From: Amblyomma americanum
Lineage: Eukaryota; Arthropoda; Arachnida; Ixodida; Ixodidae
Direction: 5' to 3'
NCBI RefSeq assembly: GCF_052857255.1
Contig: NC_135507.1
Location: 75,635,850-75,699,849, forward strand
DNA: 64,000 nt
The notes beneath the pieces were generated by a model. It was not told the DNA's origin. It did no database searches and saw nothing but the letters and a program-made list of their open reading frames with translations. The position numbers were made by a program, and so were the translations under genes. Of this stretch, positions 1 through 12,516 are shown piece by piece (the stretch's first letter is position 1; every line of letters begins with the position of its first letter).

Positions 1-730
1 AAAAACAGCTGTACATATGAATTGTCAGTGCACCCATGTTTGAAGTGTCTAGGCTTATCTGTAATTGTTCAGGAGCGTTGTACAGGAGCTGATAGCTTCG
101 CTGTGAATTTGGATTTAAATTTGTTGTCGCTCAACACACTGTGAATCATTGATAGTCTCTTTGTTCATTCAAAATCTCATTTAATGTTTCGATTTTTTCC
201 AGCCTGAAGCTTTCTAATAAAAATTATACCGGATACTTCAAGAGTCAGTGAACCTTCTGCCTGGTTAATTACTAATTAGACTACTTTGATCGACGTGGCT
301 TTGGGCTGTCTTCATTCTCAGTATTTTGTTGGAGGCGAAGTACTAAAAGAATTTTGCACCAAGATTTTGGTGCACATCAACAAACCCCACGCGGCTGAAA
401 TTGATAAGGACCATTTCATGATATTGCCTCTGATAGCCACAGTGCAGCTTTTAGACCTAAAGGTTTATCTAATTTTGCATCCTTTTTTTTTTTCTAATTT
501 TGTCATCGAGACTCAGCATCAAGGTCGGCACTTCAAGCCGTGCTTCCTTCACAGCTTCACCAGTGAACTGTGCCATCTCTCTGGCAAAGTTCTAGAAAGG
601 CAAATAAGTTAGAGTGAAGCAGATGCAGTTTTTGGAAGGTCAAATGCTTTGTGAAAATGGTACCAGCTGCCTGGATTCTTCGCATTCTCTTTACATCCCC
701 CCCCTTTCTTTCTTTGCTTTTTCCTTGCAG
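1..730. other. intron or upstream sequence of NCKAP1, no exon seen
   Basis: This stretch precedes the first recognisable NCKAP1 exon. I found no segment resembling the protein region expected just upstream. It ends with a pyrimidine-rich tract and a TTGCAG acceptor at 725-730. Confidence 0.5.
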
Positions 731-824
731 AAAATTGTGCTTCAGAATCGCGATATCCTGGTGGAACTGCGTTCAAACTACGACAAGCCCGAGCAAATGA
801 GGGAGCTCTTCAAGAAGCTGCAAA
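731..824 (+). CDS. NCKAP1: NCKAP1/HEM, exon 1 of 6 seen here (internal exon)
   Basis: This is the first visible exon of a gene for Nck-associated protein 1 (HEM/Kette/NAP1). The protein is a cytosolic scaffold of the WAVE regulatory complex and controls Arp2/3-driven actin assembly downstream of Rac. The exon encodes about 31 residues including QNRDILVELRSNYDKP and LFKKLQ, which match the conserved C-terminal quarter of the family. It is bounded by TTGCAG before 731 and GTCAGT from 825, with entry phase 0 and exit phase 1. Six exons here (731-824, 6306-6388, 6687-6764, 9324-9408, 10933-11043, 12203-12504) join in frame to 250 codons plus stop. Family members are about 1,100 residues, so roughly 78% of the gene lies left of the window. 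The introns carry SINEs and minisatellites. The identity rests on remembered family sequence and exon-phase agreement. Confidence 0.9.
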
Positions 825-1511
825 GTCAGTGACCACTTGCTCGAACTCAGCTTTTGATTTCCCTTTTATTTCTTGCTTGCGTGACATATGATCCGCTTCC
901 TTTCCATTTGCGCTGTGCCATATGGTTTTTGTTGATGTTGCATTTACGTAAACTGGAATTATGTGCAACCTGGCTGCTCTCGTGAGTGCATCGCTGGCTG
1001 CAGCTGTTTTTATTTTTTATTGTGTTGCTTACACTCAATCTAAGGCATGACTGTGTTGCGATGGCACTCTAACAATACTGAAGTCTTGTCCGTTTATTGC
1101 TGAAATCAAGTGCTCTGATTAGTGCTCATGATTGACATATGAGTGGTTTTTAGACGAGTTCAGTGAGTGTTGTTGTGAGCAAGTAATGTCAGCTTTCCTA
1201 GCACTGAAGGCTCAGATGACTGGGTGGGTACAATTGAAATGTCCACTGGCTTTTTTTTGAGCCTTTTATGTGCAAAAATGACGAGCGGCATTGTGGTGGT
1301 GGTGGTAGGGCATTTATTTTATTTAGTATTGTACATATCTTTGGCGCTAGAAGGCATCATCTCAAGGGGGAAATGCGAGAAGTCTATTATAGACTATTGA
1401 AGCCAAGAAATAAAGGTACAATGGCCGGAAGAAAGAAAAAGTAATAGATCGCATAGAAAAGGACATGTCATGTCATTTTCATGTCATGCACGAGATAGGA
1501 AGGTGCGGAGC

Positions 1512-1666
1512 CGATTGCATTGAACGGACATATTGAACCAGTGTACCAAACCAATATACTAAACCAACGTATCAAATCATAGGTTGAACCGCTGTATAGA
1601 TCCTGTGTATCGAAGCAATGTATTGAAATGACATGTCAGACGGGTGTATTGAACCGGTGCTTTGAA
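1512..1666. repeat. 13-bp degenerate minisatellite, about 12 units
   Basis: The sequence divides without gaps into units of 13 bp (one of 12 bp) whose approximate consensus is CCGGTGTATTGAA. Most units end in TTGAA, TCAAA or a one-base variant. Units are diverged from each other, so the array is old. Confidence 0.85.
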
Positions 1667-2349
1667 CCGAACCAGCATATTGACCCTCATTCACACTTTG
1701 AAAACTGTGTTTTGTTAACGTAGCAATTTCGCACTCTACCAGGAAATCGGAGAGAACCATTCAAGTGTGGTTTTGCAAGTCATTCACTAGCAAGGCGTGA
1801 GTGAGTAAGCTTGTGCACATAGTGGCATTGTTATGACGATTAATGTACAAGTAGTAACGTGGGACACTTGCGCAAAGCTCACGTCTTGTGCATGGCAGTT
1901 TTGTGAAGATGTGACGAGTAGGGCTGCAGTTTGCATTGCTGTTCTTTCATTCATACACGGGATTTCTGACAACACAGACTTTCCCATGCGTGTGTTCTGT
2001 CTGGAAAATTATGCTCGTTTTTTTCATTGGGGGGGGGGGGGGGGGGGAAAGGCACATGCGCATTTTGGCCACCGAAACTTGAGTCTGATGTTTTCGCAGT
2101 CCCTTTGCATTATAGTGCTCCTAAGTTAATAGTATACATGTCTGTTTAAAACATCTAATGCTTGAGCTCTAACCACAGTTGGTTGTAGAAGTGTAAATGG
2201 TTTTATATTCAAAGCGTCATACAAAACGTGGTGTTGCAGACACGTCTCTTTTTTCCTTTTTTTTTTTCAGTAAAAGCTGTTATAGCTTTAATTTAGTCAT
2301 ACAGCCCTGCATTCTACCATGCAACCTAGAGTGGTAGCCATTACACCTT

Positions 2350-2613
2350 AATTAATTAGTGAGCTGCGACGTCGGCTCAGTGTTTATGGCGCTCGGCTGC
2401 TGACCCAAAAAACGCAGGTTCGATCCCGTCCGCAGCGGTCGAATTTCGATGGAGGTGAAGTTTTAGAGGCCTGTGTACTGTGCGATCTCAGCATGTTAAA
2501 GAACCGCAGGTGGTTGAAATTTCCGGAGCCCTCCACTACGGCGTCCCTCATAGCTTGATTTGCTTTGGGTCGTTAAACCCCCATAAAACCATAAAAGCAT
2601 AATTATTTAGTGA
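2350..2613 (+). mobile_element. tRNA-derived SINE with target-site duplication
   Basis: The body (2363-2600) starts with an A-box-like segment (GGCTCAGTG...GGCGCTCGG) and has a B box GGTTCGATCC at 2418-2427. It ends in CCATAAAACCATAAA-type sequence. It is flanked by AATTAATTAGTGA at 2350-2362 and AATTATTTAGTGA at 2601-2613, a 13-bp target-site duplication with one mismatch. The middle shares GGAGCCCTCCACTACGGC with the Ruka-like SINEs elsewhere in the window, but the 3' end differs, so it is a sister subfamily. Confidence 0.85.
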
Positions 2614-3377
2614 CTTAATTTAGCTCACTTAAATTCAATTGCCGCCTGCCAACCAAGGCAGGTGGCAATGTGGGGTGGGGGAAAGCATCCTCTCCACATT
2701 ACGAGAGAGGGCAAGTGCAAGCGGAAAAAGAGAGAGTTGTTGGAAGGTGACGGGCAGCTAGATCAGATTTCGCTGATTTGCTTGAGCATAGCTAGGCTTT
2801 CTCTCACTGCTGATGATGTAATTTCACAGCCAAATAGAAGGCTAAATGGCTGAACCAAAGCTATTGCAGCTCTTGGTGATTGTTTCGCTTAGCTAATAAG
2901 CTTTTTAGAAAAGGGTGTGGGGGGGGGATGAGCGACATTTTGTGGAGGTTGGAGCATTGAGATAGGTGTGAATTCTTTTCTCTTTCTCACCTGAGTGTGT
3001 TGTGTCTTTTCTTTCCGCTCCCTCTCCTCCTCCCCCTCTTCCGCTCCCTCTGTTTCTCTCTCTCTGCTTGCCCTTTCTCTCTCTCTCTCTCTATGCACGT
3101 GCTTCGCAAGGACCCCGGATGGCCCAGCGTAAGGCGGCCATGGTTTTCTTCCCTTTCGTTCTGTTCTCATCTTAGTTTGAATTCTTCATCTTTTCTCTGT
3201 TGCGTTTTTCACTTGTCTCTGCTTCAGTCTTGAATCTCTTCAATTGCTTTTTTCTTCCTTCTGCCTCCATTATCGTTTAAGCATTCGCTGTGCCTGTGCT
3301 GCTGGGAAGCTCGCCACTGCTCTCGCTACTGTGCTCTTTTGGGGAGGGAGGAGAGAGCAGCGGCTGTCTGCAGCAAC

Positions 3378-3433
3378 ATTTAAGTCTGCTTTAAGAACAC
3401 ATTAAGTCTGCTTTAAGAACACATTTAAGTCGG
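3378..3433. repeat. 24-bp tandem repeat, just over 2 units
   Basis: The segment repeats ACATTTAAGTCTGCTTTAAG-AAC with one single-base deletion between copies. It lies in the NCKAP1 intron and has no visible function. Confidence 0.8.
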
Positions 3434-3589
3434 CCTCTTTCCATTGATTACTGCATTCTAGCTACCAAGACAGTAACTTCGCTGAAAAGCAGAGCTTTTA
3501 TAAGCAAGAAATGGGGCAAAAAAGTGAACGTAGAGGTGTTGCCGTCTGCAGCAGATTTCTCAAGTAAACTGCTTGCGTTGACATAGGCT

Positions 3590-3745
3590 TTGTGTTGAGG
3601 ATCTCGGAGGCCAGGTTGCGCATCTATTCGCTTCATAACGGTGATCACGGAGCCATTTGCAGTGTAAATGTCACAGGTTGGAATCGAGTGGCAGGAAAAT
3701 TTTATGTGCAATTTTCTCAGCAATAATTGCATCATTTGCTGCTGT
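3590..3745 (+). mobile_element. tRNA-Val-like SINE copy, diverged
   Basis: It aligns along its length with 35640-35795 in the same orientation. Shared landmarks are CATAACGGT-ATCACGGAG, GTGTAAA and GGTTGGAATC. The first resembles the A-box/D-arm of tRNA-Val (AGCGGTTATCACG) and the last the B box. It is too diverged to be a functional tRNA. Confidence 0.6.
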
Positions 3746-5290
3746 ACGAACATCAGCATGCCCAGGATGAGCTAGAGAATCGATTTTTACTAAAAAAAAA
3801 ATATGGAGGTGTCCGCAGTGTCCCTAATCTTCCTTTCAGATAGAAGTTCTTTGAGAAGTTCAGTACAAGCTCTGTCATATGGTAGGAATTCATTTTCTGC
3901 CATGTTAGAGTGGCAACGCAAAGAAGACACAGGTGGAGCTGTAGACAGGACGGGTTGCTGATTTTGCCGGTTTGCGGCAGGTTGTGCATTTATAAACACG
4001 AATGGACAGGGTGCATGTTATTAACCTTGGCCTTGCTGTTACCGGAACCGCATTGTAAATATGGGGATGGGAAAAAGGGCCAGCTTTTAAGAGTTTGGGA
4101 CTATTAGCATCGTCTAAGTTTCGCAAAACCTTTGACCATGCCTAGTGCCAGAAGTATGACTGAGGGTGCAGTAGTGTAATTGGCGGCACAAAAGACGTTC
4201 CACAAAAACACAGTACTAGGGCGACAAATGCTCCCACATTTTGGACCTGTTGGGGACAACCAAGGAGCATGCCGAGTTATGATTGATGGCACCAGTATTT
4301 TTTAGTTTTCATACTTACTACATTTTTGTATGAGTCGGATGTATGGCCATTTTGTGTTGGTTAGAAGAAGATGCAAACATATATCGGGTGTTGTCATAGC
4401 GCACGTCCCACATGACCACCATGTATCTAACTGTGATAGTTGAAAACTTGTCTATCAGAAATAAGTTAAACAGCTTACTAGTTAACATGGCTCACCTGTT
4501 TTTTTTATGTCCGCTAGCGCTGGTACTACTGAAAGCATAGTATTTTAAATATTAATGGCGACCTTGCCTGTAACATCTGATAAGTATGCACTGCAATGTT
4601 TACAGAGCAAGAACTGAAAATAGCTTAGCTGCCGTGGTGTGCATAGGTGATTGCAGTAGGCATCTTGGGCTCTGCTTTGCTTTTTCAGCTTGTTCAGGCT
4701 TTGCATTCTGTACTTTTATTTGCTGGAGTTAGTTTTTTTTTATTTAGCATTGTCTGAAGAGAGTGCCTTAGCAGCTGAGCTTAAGCTTAACCTATAAGGG
4801 TAGTTTGCTTACTGCTAACGTACTCTGAAAGTAAATAGTGTTTCAATGACTCGGTGTTAGCAACAATGCAGTTATGCATGTGTGCACTTTGTACTGTGAG
4901 CAAGTGAACTGTAGCTTCTGACATTAGCAGTATTGTGATCAGCTGTACTCATATGAGCATTTTTGGCATGGCACCAGCAAGATACGTAAAAAGCAGGAAA
5001 GGTAGGCATTAGGATAGGGCATTAAAAGTAATCTTTTATATGCGAGAAGCCAAAGTTGATTTGTAAGCCATCCATTAAAATGAGCCAGATCAAAGCCATA
5101 AAAGTAGAAACAAAATCTTGTTGGCAATCGAGGTCAAAGTTATAATGATTCTTGGGGTATTTTAGGTTTTGGTGATGAGCTAGAGAGACATTGAGTTTAG
5201 TGCTGAGTTTCCAAAAATGTGAGATTAGTGTCCCAAGATTGCAAATATATGCCATTTTCACCCAGAAGAGAGTTCTACTCCATCTTGAGG

Positions 5291-5379
5291 GATTCTCCTT
5301 AACATTGGATCAACAGAGCATGAATAAGCTTGCAGGAATTCTCCTTAACATTGGATCAACAGAGCATGAATAAGCTAGA
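5291..5379. repeat. 46-bp tandem duplication
   Basis: Two near-identical 46-bp units begin with ATTCTCCTTAACATTGGATC at 5292 and 5338. The near identity suggests a recent local duplication inside the NCKAP1 intron. Confidence 0.9.
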
Positions 5380-6305
5380 AAAATTGCATCAAAGCAGAAG
5401 ATTGTAGCCGCATCTCTCATGAATTCTACACCTGATCAGTTTTTCACCTGCCGCAGGTGACTAGCAGTTAGTATCACCAGCAGCACTATTTCAACAAGAA
5501 ATACCATCAAAGTAGGAAAGCAGTGTGACGAGTACCATTGACATAGAATGAGAAATGTTTCTTGCTTATCCTGCCTGAAACTGTTGTGCAGCAACTTGAG
5601 AAGTGCAAGCTCTTTCTTTCTGCTCTTTTTTCGAATAGGGAAGTTGCCATGGTTTAAGAAGGTGACTTCACAGCATGACAAATAGTCAACTGGGCTTTAT
5701 GATGAAAAGTCTGGTGGCGCCATCTCTTTATGAGTATTGTAACAAATGGTAATCCAGTCAACAGGATAGGTGGTTTCATTTCCCTTTGTTTAAATCAGTT
5801 CATTGTGCGCTTAGAGGGTTATGTGTCAACAGCATGACATAACACCTGCTGCATTTCAGGGGGGGTGGGGGGGAGGGGGCATGAATAGGGAACGAAATTG
5901 GGGGCCATGCGAAAGCAGCTGTTCTATTATTTTAACTAAGGTTGTCACCAGGAAGCATATATATTTGGCTGTATATATTTGGCATGCATCAGAATATTAG
6001 AATGGCATGAAACCATTTGCCGTAGTGTCATCATGCAATGTTGTATTACCCCCCAACTCTGCATGAGCATAGCAGTGGCTGAGCGGATGTTTCAGCACAA
6101 TGTTTCATTGTCATTTTGGCCATTATGTGAAGGTGAAAAAAAAAAAAATGTGTGTATGTTTGCGGCAGCTGGTGTGGCGAGGTTTCCAGCAGGCACCATA
6201 GACTGTCGAAACTCATTAATTTGTGAGCTCATTAATTTTTGTTTCTTCATTCTCCTTGCTGTTTGCATTTTTTTTTTCACTTGGCCTTTGTGGTACTTGT
6301 TGCAG

Positions 6306-6388
6306 ACGTGGACAGTGTTCTTCAACGGATGACCATCGTCGGTGTCATTCTTTGCTTCCGGACTCTGGCTCAGGAGGCCCTCAATGAC
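6306..6388 (+). CDS. NCKAP1: NCKAP1/HEM, exon 2 of 6 seen
   Basis: The exon encodes [17 protein letters not shown] followed by [10 protein letters not shown], the most recognisable block of the NCKAP1 C-terminal region. The acceptor is TTGCAG ending at 6305 and the donor GTGAGT starts at 6389. Entry phase 1 matches the preceding exon and exit phase is 0. Confidence 0.92.
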
Positions 6389-6686
6389 GTGAGTGCTTTG
6401 GTTGTGACCCATCTTTGGCTTCATGTTGAAACGGCCCTTTTCGTGATTTGAGGTCATGAAATAATGCTGCATGCTGTTTAAAGAACAGAAGCTTATTAAT
6501 TTGGAACAAGTAAAAAAGAAGCAGTGCTTGAACTTGTCAGTCAATGAATTTAAAGTTCTTTTTTATAATCACCCACTCTTAGCGTCTTAGCTTGTGTGTT
6601 CCCCTACATTTTGGTGTCACGTGTTCGCCTAGAGAGAGGCAGCTTGAGGTGGTGGCTTTTTTTCTGAAAGAAGCTGGTTCTTGCAG

Positions 6687-6764
6687 GTCTTGTCTGTGAG
6701 GATACCATTCCTTCTCAGCTCGGTGGCTGACCTGAAGCACCACGTCTCCAATGGAGACTCCCTG
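6687..6764 (+). CDS. NCKAP1: NCKAP1/HEM, exon 3 of 6 seen
   Basis: Twenty-six codons encode VLSVRIPFLLSSVADLKHH and the following NGDSL. This continues directly from the previous exon across a 298-bp intron. Boundaries are TTGCAG before 6687 and GTGAGT from 6765, and both ends are phase 0. Confidence 0.92.
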
Positions 6765-6897
6765 GTGAGTGGCTGGCTGTGCATTATGCTCAGTTGGGTG
6801 TCCCTGTAAAACTTTTCAAAGAGAAACCTCTGAATCTGCACAGATAGTTGCCATATAAAGTGTTGAAGATATCAAGCTCATGGAGCTGTTGTTTCAC

Positions 6898-6962
6898 AGG
6901 CAATTAAGGGAGTGACTACTCACTACCTCTACACAGCCATACAGCTACAAAAGAAAGCTGCC
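6898..6962 (-). mobile_element. SINE fragment related to the 42.6-43.0 kb copies
   Basis: The segment (AAGGGAGTGACTACTCAC... CAGCCATACAGCTAC...) matches about 42685-42760 in the same orientation. Only this internal part is present, inside an NCKAP1 intron. Confidence 0.55.
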
Positions 6963-8639
6963 CATAAGGCCCCTAATTTTCTTCAGTGGAAAGTTTCATA
7001 GTCTGCATAGTCATAACGAACATTCTGCAGTATTCTGTGATGAACATGGCACACATAAAACAAATAAATATAACTTTGTTTGCAAAAAGACCTCTCAAAC
7101 TCCAAATTCAACACAAGCATAAAATGACGGGAACATGCGACAGTTGCAATTGGCACAGATAAACGAGAGGATACTATTGCGGCTTCTGCAACTATAGCCG
7201 CTCGGCAGCTGCTCGGCATGAACCTTGTGTGCCACGCTGGTCACCTTTGTGAAGAAGCTGAAGATCCGCTCTGGGCGCTTCCCGGCGCTGTTGCCGCTTG
7301 CCAGTGTTTCTTGGTTTCGGCGTTCCTGTGCCATCTATGGCATGCCTACTGAAAGCCTTGACTTCCCACACTGCTACATGACAATATCTGAGGAAGACTG
7401 AATGGTAGCACACTTTTCACTTCGGTGGTGCAAACCACTGCTTAGAAGTGTTAATAGGCATCACCTGTATTTCCTCTTGAGCAGCTGTTGCTGTGCAAAG
7501 CCTCAAAGCGAAAACCTGGAGACTGCCATCATCATACCTTCTAACCATCCTCCTCTCTCCCTGTCCCTCACGATCTTTTTTCTCTCCCTCCACTCACACC
7601 CTCTTCACTTGAAAGGGGGGAGGGGGCACTGGACTAAGAATGACTCATGCAGCTGGATGCAGCAAAGGTTAATAAAAGAAGCGAGCAGAGTCCGAATAGA
7701 ATCAAAAGAAGAATAGAAGAGTGGAATGTTTTTACATTTCTCCGGCCTCAGTTCATTTGATCGCCCTTGATTTTTTCCCATTATTCTTTTCGCATTTCAT
7801 TTATCCTGCTTGCGTTTTATTTGACGGTAACAGTGCCTTCATTAAAATCAAATGTGGCTGTTGCAATTCTGGTTCAGTTAGTGTGCTTGGTATTTCCTTC
7901 ACTTGAAAACTGGCACAATGCCCCAAGTGGCTGAATTATCTCTCGCTTGACAGCCCCGTGCACACTTCCGCACCTGCTGTTGTGCCTGCGCGGGGGGTGC
8001 AGCCCTACAAAAGATTGGCAGCAGCCTGCCACTTGCTTTTATTCAACAAGAAAAATCCCCTAGAATGGATCCAAAGTATTATTTGAAACTAGAAATATTT
8101 CTTATCACTATTATTAATACTCGCTTGGAAAGGCATCAGTATCTGTCACTATTGCCGTTGAAGAGTGCGAACGCATTGTCACGAGAGCCACCACATTTCA
8201 TGCACCAACTTGCCCAAGTGAGTGGAGTAATAACCATGTCAAGGCATCAGCAGAACTTCGTTCTTTACAAGATTTCAGCTTTCAAGAGATGATTAAAGTA
8301 ATCACACTCCCAATGTTGTGTTGTACTTACGGGCGCGCAACAACAAAACGGAAAAAGTGGGTGGAGGTGCTGGCACACACAGTTCTGCAGAAAATGTTCA
8401 AATCCACAATTTTTCGCTAAGTCCCAAGAAACTGCATAGCCTTAGCTATGCAGTTTTCTCCGAAACGCCAGTGCTTGTACGTCCGCAGGCAGTGTGCAGA
8501 GGTTGGGGCTACACAATGCCAACTGGCGGTGTGCTCTCCTTCTTTTCCTCTTCTCATTTTTTGTGCAGTACAATCAAAGTGTAACGAAATCATTGGCTCC
8601 ATTTTGCCAAAAGGTCTTTGTTGACTGAGGCTGCCTTGG

Positions 8640-8760
8640 AGTGATGAAAGAAAAAGAAGAAAAACAAATTAAACACACAGACAACTAGATTCGAACTCAC
8701 AACCGTTGGGTTGGGAACGGAGCATGCGTCCCACTGAGCCACCACGAGCAAGAAAGGAAC
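8640..8760 (-). mobile_element. tRNA-headed SINE fragment
   Basis: Read on the minus strand it contains GGTGGCTCAGTGGGACGCATG (A-box-like) and GAGTTCGAATC (B-box-like) about 45 nt apart. The anticodon arm does not pair properly, so a functional tRNA gene is unlikely. Confidence 0.5.
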
Positions 8761-9323
8761 GCCTTTACTTGGAGACGGTGCCGTTTGCCGTGGGAACGGG
8801 TGCACTTGGGGCTGGGGAGAAGAGTGGAGTGTGTGCGGGCCACACTTGTGGGCCGCACGTTCAAGTAGAAGTAAGGAGCAAAGAAATCGAGCTATGAAAA
8901 AAGGTGTGTGTAGCAGCCTATGCAGTGGCAATGTGTCATGCTCAGGTATTACCATCAGGTCAACCCATTGATCATTTTTGTTTTACTCACTGCAGTCATT
9001 ATCATCATCACAATTGTCAGCCTTGTTGAATGCACAGCCGAACAAAGGCTTCTCATAATGAGAGGCAGTCACTACTGTCATGCACTGGCCACGGCCACAC
9101 TGTCCCAATCGGATTTCCCTAGCTCGTCGTTCCAGCTGACTTTTTACAGAATTGTTGCATTCTGTAGACATGTATCTGGTTTATAAGAGAGGCATCGGTC
9201 ATGGTTTTGGAGCATGCATTCTTTTCTATTGCGTGTTCACACAGGTCTTGCTTCCAACCCACAATTAAGTTGAATTTCATATCTCAGCTTTAAGGTAGCT
9301 CTGCTGCTTTCTTGGTTTTGCAG

Positions 9324-9408
9324 GTTGTGAGCGAGATGGCGTCTGCTGCAGGCCTTCCATGCAAGGTTGACCCTGCACTGGTCACAGCCCTAAGGTCGCA
9401 GAAGAATG
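9324..9408 (+). CDS. NCKAP1: NCKAP1/HEM, exon 4 of 6 seen
   Basis: The exon encodes VVSEMASAAGLPCKVDPALV and then TALRSQKN, a nearly invariant block in animal NCKAP1. The acceptor is TTTGCAG before 9324 and the donor GTCAGT starts at 9409. Exit phase is 1. Confidence 0.93.
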
Positions 9409-10932
9409 GTCAGTTCTCCTTTATGCTTACCCTGGGCAGTTGACCCGAAGATGAACTGGGCACCATCTAGTGTACCACCGTTCACTGAATGCTCAGTCGC
9501 GAAGCTCAAACCTCCTACCTGTCATTGCGTGCGAAGGATGGTTGGAACCAAAAGGGCATCTTGTGTTCGACTGGAGATCGCTGCAGATTGGACAGGAGCT
9601 GTGCTTGGAAGTTTACCAAACAGTCAACAGTGATCGACAGATCTTGGCAGCCGGGCTGAGCATTTTTACTTCCCACCAGCACTGCTATATTTTCACGATG
9701 GTTGTGTTACCAAAGGTGTTCATTGCAGGGTTTGACCTTTCAGGGAAATCTTGCCCTCCTCTCCACCATGATGTTTTCTTGGCATGTGTAGCGAACCTCA
9801 GCAGTTGTTTCGAATTTATATCCATGTCATCACACTCCCATTTGAAATGTAAAAGCTTCTTAACACATTCACTGGGTCGTGACTCACTGGTGTCTCACGC
9901 GCATGTGCAGCCTGTATGGCCACACATACAAAATCGCACCATGAAGCCATGAAGCTCAGTAAGTGTCAAAGCATCCATGAAAAGCACACATGCAAGGTCA
10001 GTCCTGACATCTGTTGGGAGCACAAAGAATTTTGGTTAAGTGGGTAGCTGACTGGTAGGTCACATAGCACCCAATAAATTTTTAGATTTTCCGCACCAGT
10101 GGGCCAGGGCGCACAAGGGCTTGGGCTCCGAAATTTTCTCCCTCGATGAATGTCTGAATGTGTGTTCATTCAGTGGATTACGCTTTGGAATTTGTGCCAC
10201 TGGTCAGTTTCTTTTAGTTTTCTGGACGCTTCCTGCCTTTGATAAAAGTTTAGTGTTCTTGTTTACTACTGTCTGTGGGGTTCTTTTAAGTTGTTTACAG
10301 GTCACCTTATTAGCAACTGTGAACAGTAATTTGAAACGTTAACGCTTGCTGTGATCACTGCATGGCCATTTATTGTATACAGTGTGTGCCGTAACGAAGT
10401 TAAAGTAGTTATTAGAAGCATGTATACATAACAGTTGGCTTCATGACAGATGTGCACATTGTTTTAAAGTTTAACAATGTTCTGCTTCAGTGCTCTGTCT
10501 GTTTTAATAACAGTATTAAGTGCATGTTTAATGGTATTAGTAATAAGTAACTTCACAGTTGGAGGGAAAAAGCATTGCTTCTTTTCTTGTCCCTCTTACG
10601 TGGAGCACACAAGCTGTAATGCTCACCATTTGAGTTTACAACTTGATCTATTCCTCAGATGAATGTTTTCAGTATGTTTTACAACTCTGTCCTCAGGGCA
10701 TTCAAGAAACTACTTGCTGAAGACATCCTCACTGAGACTGTTTCCTTTCTGTCATGCTGCACTCGGAGCATAGCCCCACTGTCCTTTTGAATACGAGAAT
10801 GGCCAGTCAGTCATTGTGTCAACAGCCTGAGAATGTGTGTCCAGTGTCCAGACTGCAAATCTCTTATTTGCCACGAAGCAGAGGCATGTGCCCTGGCTGC
10901 TCTGTCTGAGCACACGTGCCACTTTCGTGCAG

Positions 10933-11043
10933 ATTTGGGAGAGGATGAGTACCAAGTAGCCTGTCTGCTGATGGTCTTTGTGGCCGTCTCACTGCCAAAG
11001 CTTGCCCGGGCCGAGGGCTCAGTCTACAGGGCTTCTCTGGAAG
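10933..11043 (+). CDS. NCKAP1: NCKAP1/HEM, exon 5 of 6 seen
   Basis: The exon encodes DLGEDEYQVACLLMVFVAVS and then LPKLARAEGSVYRASLE. The acceptor is TCGTGCAG before 10933 and the donor GTGATC begins at 11044. Phases 1 in and 1 out agree with the neighbours. The donor is weaker than the others (GTGATC rather than GTGAGT). Confidence 0.9.
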
Positions 11044-12202
11044 GTGATCATCATTATTCCTTTCGCTGGTTTTTGTTTTTCTAGGCAAGGTTCAAGGGTC
11101 TGTTGGTAAATTTAGGTTAGGGGACAGTGAGGACAGCTGTGTCGAGTTTTTCATCTTTGTAAAAATTGATTGTTTAGCAGCTCTGTCTGTGCTGATGTTT
11201 GTAAGCAAAGGACACATTTATTGCTGCAAAAATTGCCTTTAATATTTGCTTTTATTAATGCGCTAGCATTACAAGCCTCGTGATGGAAAAAAACATGGCG
11301 TGGTTAGTCACAAAATTCGCTGATTGGTCGAGACAGTGGTGACATCATAGGGTCACGTGACATGGCCAAGCACTGATTGGCCACCGGGGTGTGTGAGACT
11401 ATGTGTCATGGTCGAGTTAGCAGGTGCGCTGGTTGCATGACATTGCCGAGTGCGGTGGTGGGCTCGGTGGCAGTTGGCAGCTGCACTTGACTGTGCACAG
11501 ACGTGTCCAGACAACTCCACATGTCAGGCTGGAATGCAGCCAGGATCAACACCGCATGTGTCTACCGTAGTGGAAAATCTCCACAAGTGGAGATGGAGAC
11601 CACGAAATTATGTCACTGAAGATGAGAGTATAGATTCAAAAGAAAACATTCGAAAGAGGTCTGTCTGGGTGGGAAAAGAATTTAATTTGAGTGAAAAAAG
11701 AACACCAACCAAAAATCAGGAAACAGGACGTTTCCTTCCTACTCGGTTCCTTTCCTTCATCAGGTATGACTACGAGCTAGTTGCAGCTAGGCTACAACTC
11801 GTCTGCAACTCGCCTGCAGTCACACCTGATCAAGGAACCTAGTACGTTCCCAAATGCTGTTTTCTTATCTTTGATTGGCATTCTTTTCTCACTTAAATTA
11901 AGATGGAGTATAGGCAACTGTGCAGGCTCAGTGCTTGCATTGAGCAGCATTGATGGAGGCACAGAAGCAAGCCGAGCAGACTTCAGACACTAATGCTATC
12001 GGATTCTCAGCATGTAATCAAATTAAGTGTCCGCTAAATTCCTAAACTCATGAGGTCAATAAAGGAAAGGACTGCATGATTACTGTGTATTTAGAAGTGA
12101 CTTTCTCTTGTCTCTTGTTCTTTGTGTGCATGTCACAGATTGTGTTCAGTCTTATTTGTGAACTTTTGTTATCTCATGTCATTGCGACTCTTGGCTGCGC
12201 AG

Positions 12203-12504
12203 CACACACCAACAACATGCACTGCCTGGCCCATGCGGTCAATGCCCTCGCGGGTTCACTGTTCACCATCTGCGGCCATGACGACATCGAGGATCGGCTC
12301 AAGGAGTTCTTGGCGCTGGCATCGTCCAGCCTCCTGCGGCTCGGCCAGGAAGCCGACCGCGAAGCCGGTCGCGAAGCCGTCTTCCTCTTGCTCCACCTGC
12401 TTGTGGACGAATCACCATTCCTCACCATGGACCTGCTTGAATCATGTTTCCCTTATGCCCTCCTTCGTAATGCTGCACATGCCGTCTACAAGGCTGAAGC
12501 TTGA
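12203..12504 (+). CDS. NCKAP1: NCKAP1/HEM, terminal exon with stop
   Basis: One hundred codons encode the carboxyl end, including [40 protein letters not shown] and [20 protein letters not shown], and end at TGA 12502-12504. The acceptor is GCTGCGCAG before 12203. A short stretch after [11 protein letters not shown] is Arg/Glu/Ala-rich and less conserved. Base composition rises in GC relative to the AT-rich introns around it, as expected for coding sequence. This is the end of the WAVE-complex scaffold. Confidence 0.95.
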
Positions 12505-12516
12505 GAGGCGTGCACT

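Larger units (their letters stand above)
825..6305 (+). other. NCKAP1 intron, repeat-bearing
   Basis: This 5.5-kb intron runs from GTCAGT at 825 to the TTGCAG before 6306. It holds a 13-bp minisatellite (1512-1666), a SINE with a target-site duplication (2350-2613), a (TC)n tract near 3050-3100, a tandem 24-mer (3378-3433), a tRNA-Val-like SINE copy (about 3590-3745) and a tandem 46-mer (5291-5379). Open frames inside it are low-complexity and not gene-like. Confidence 0.8.

Noticed and set aside
286..612. 108-codon frame at the left edge as an NCKAP1 exon
   Set aside because: No similarity to the family, no acceptor/donor pair in phase, and it crosses a T-run.
2997..3233. Open frame over the (TC)n tract
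   Set aside because: The translation is Leu/Ser/Phe repeats from a CT microsatellite inside an NCKAP1 intron.
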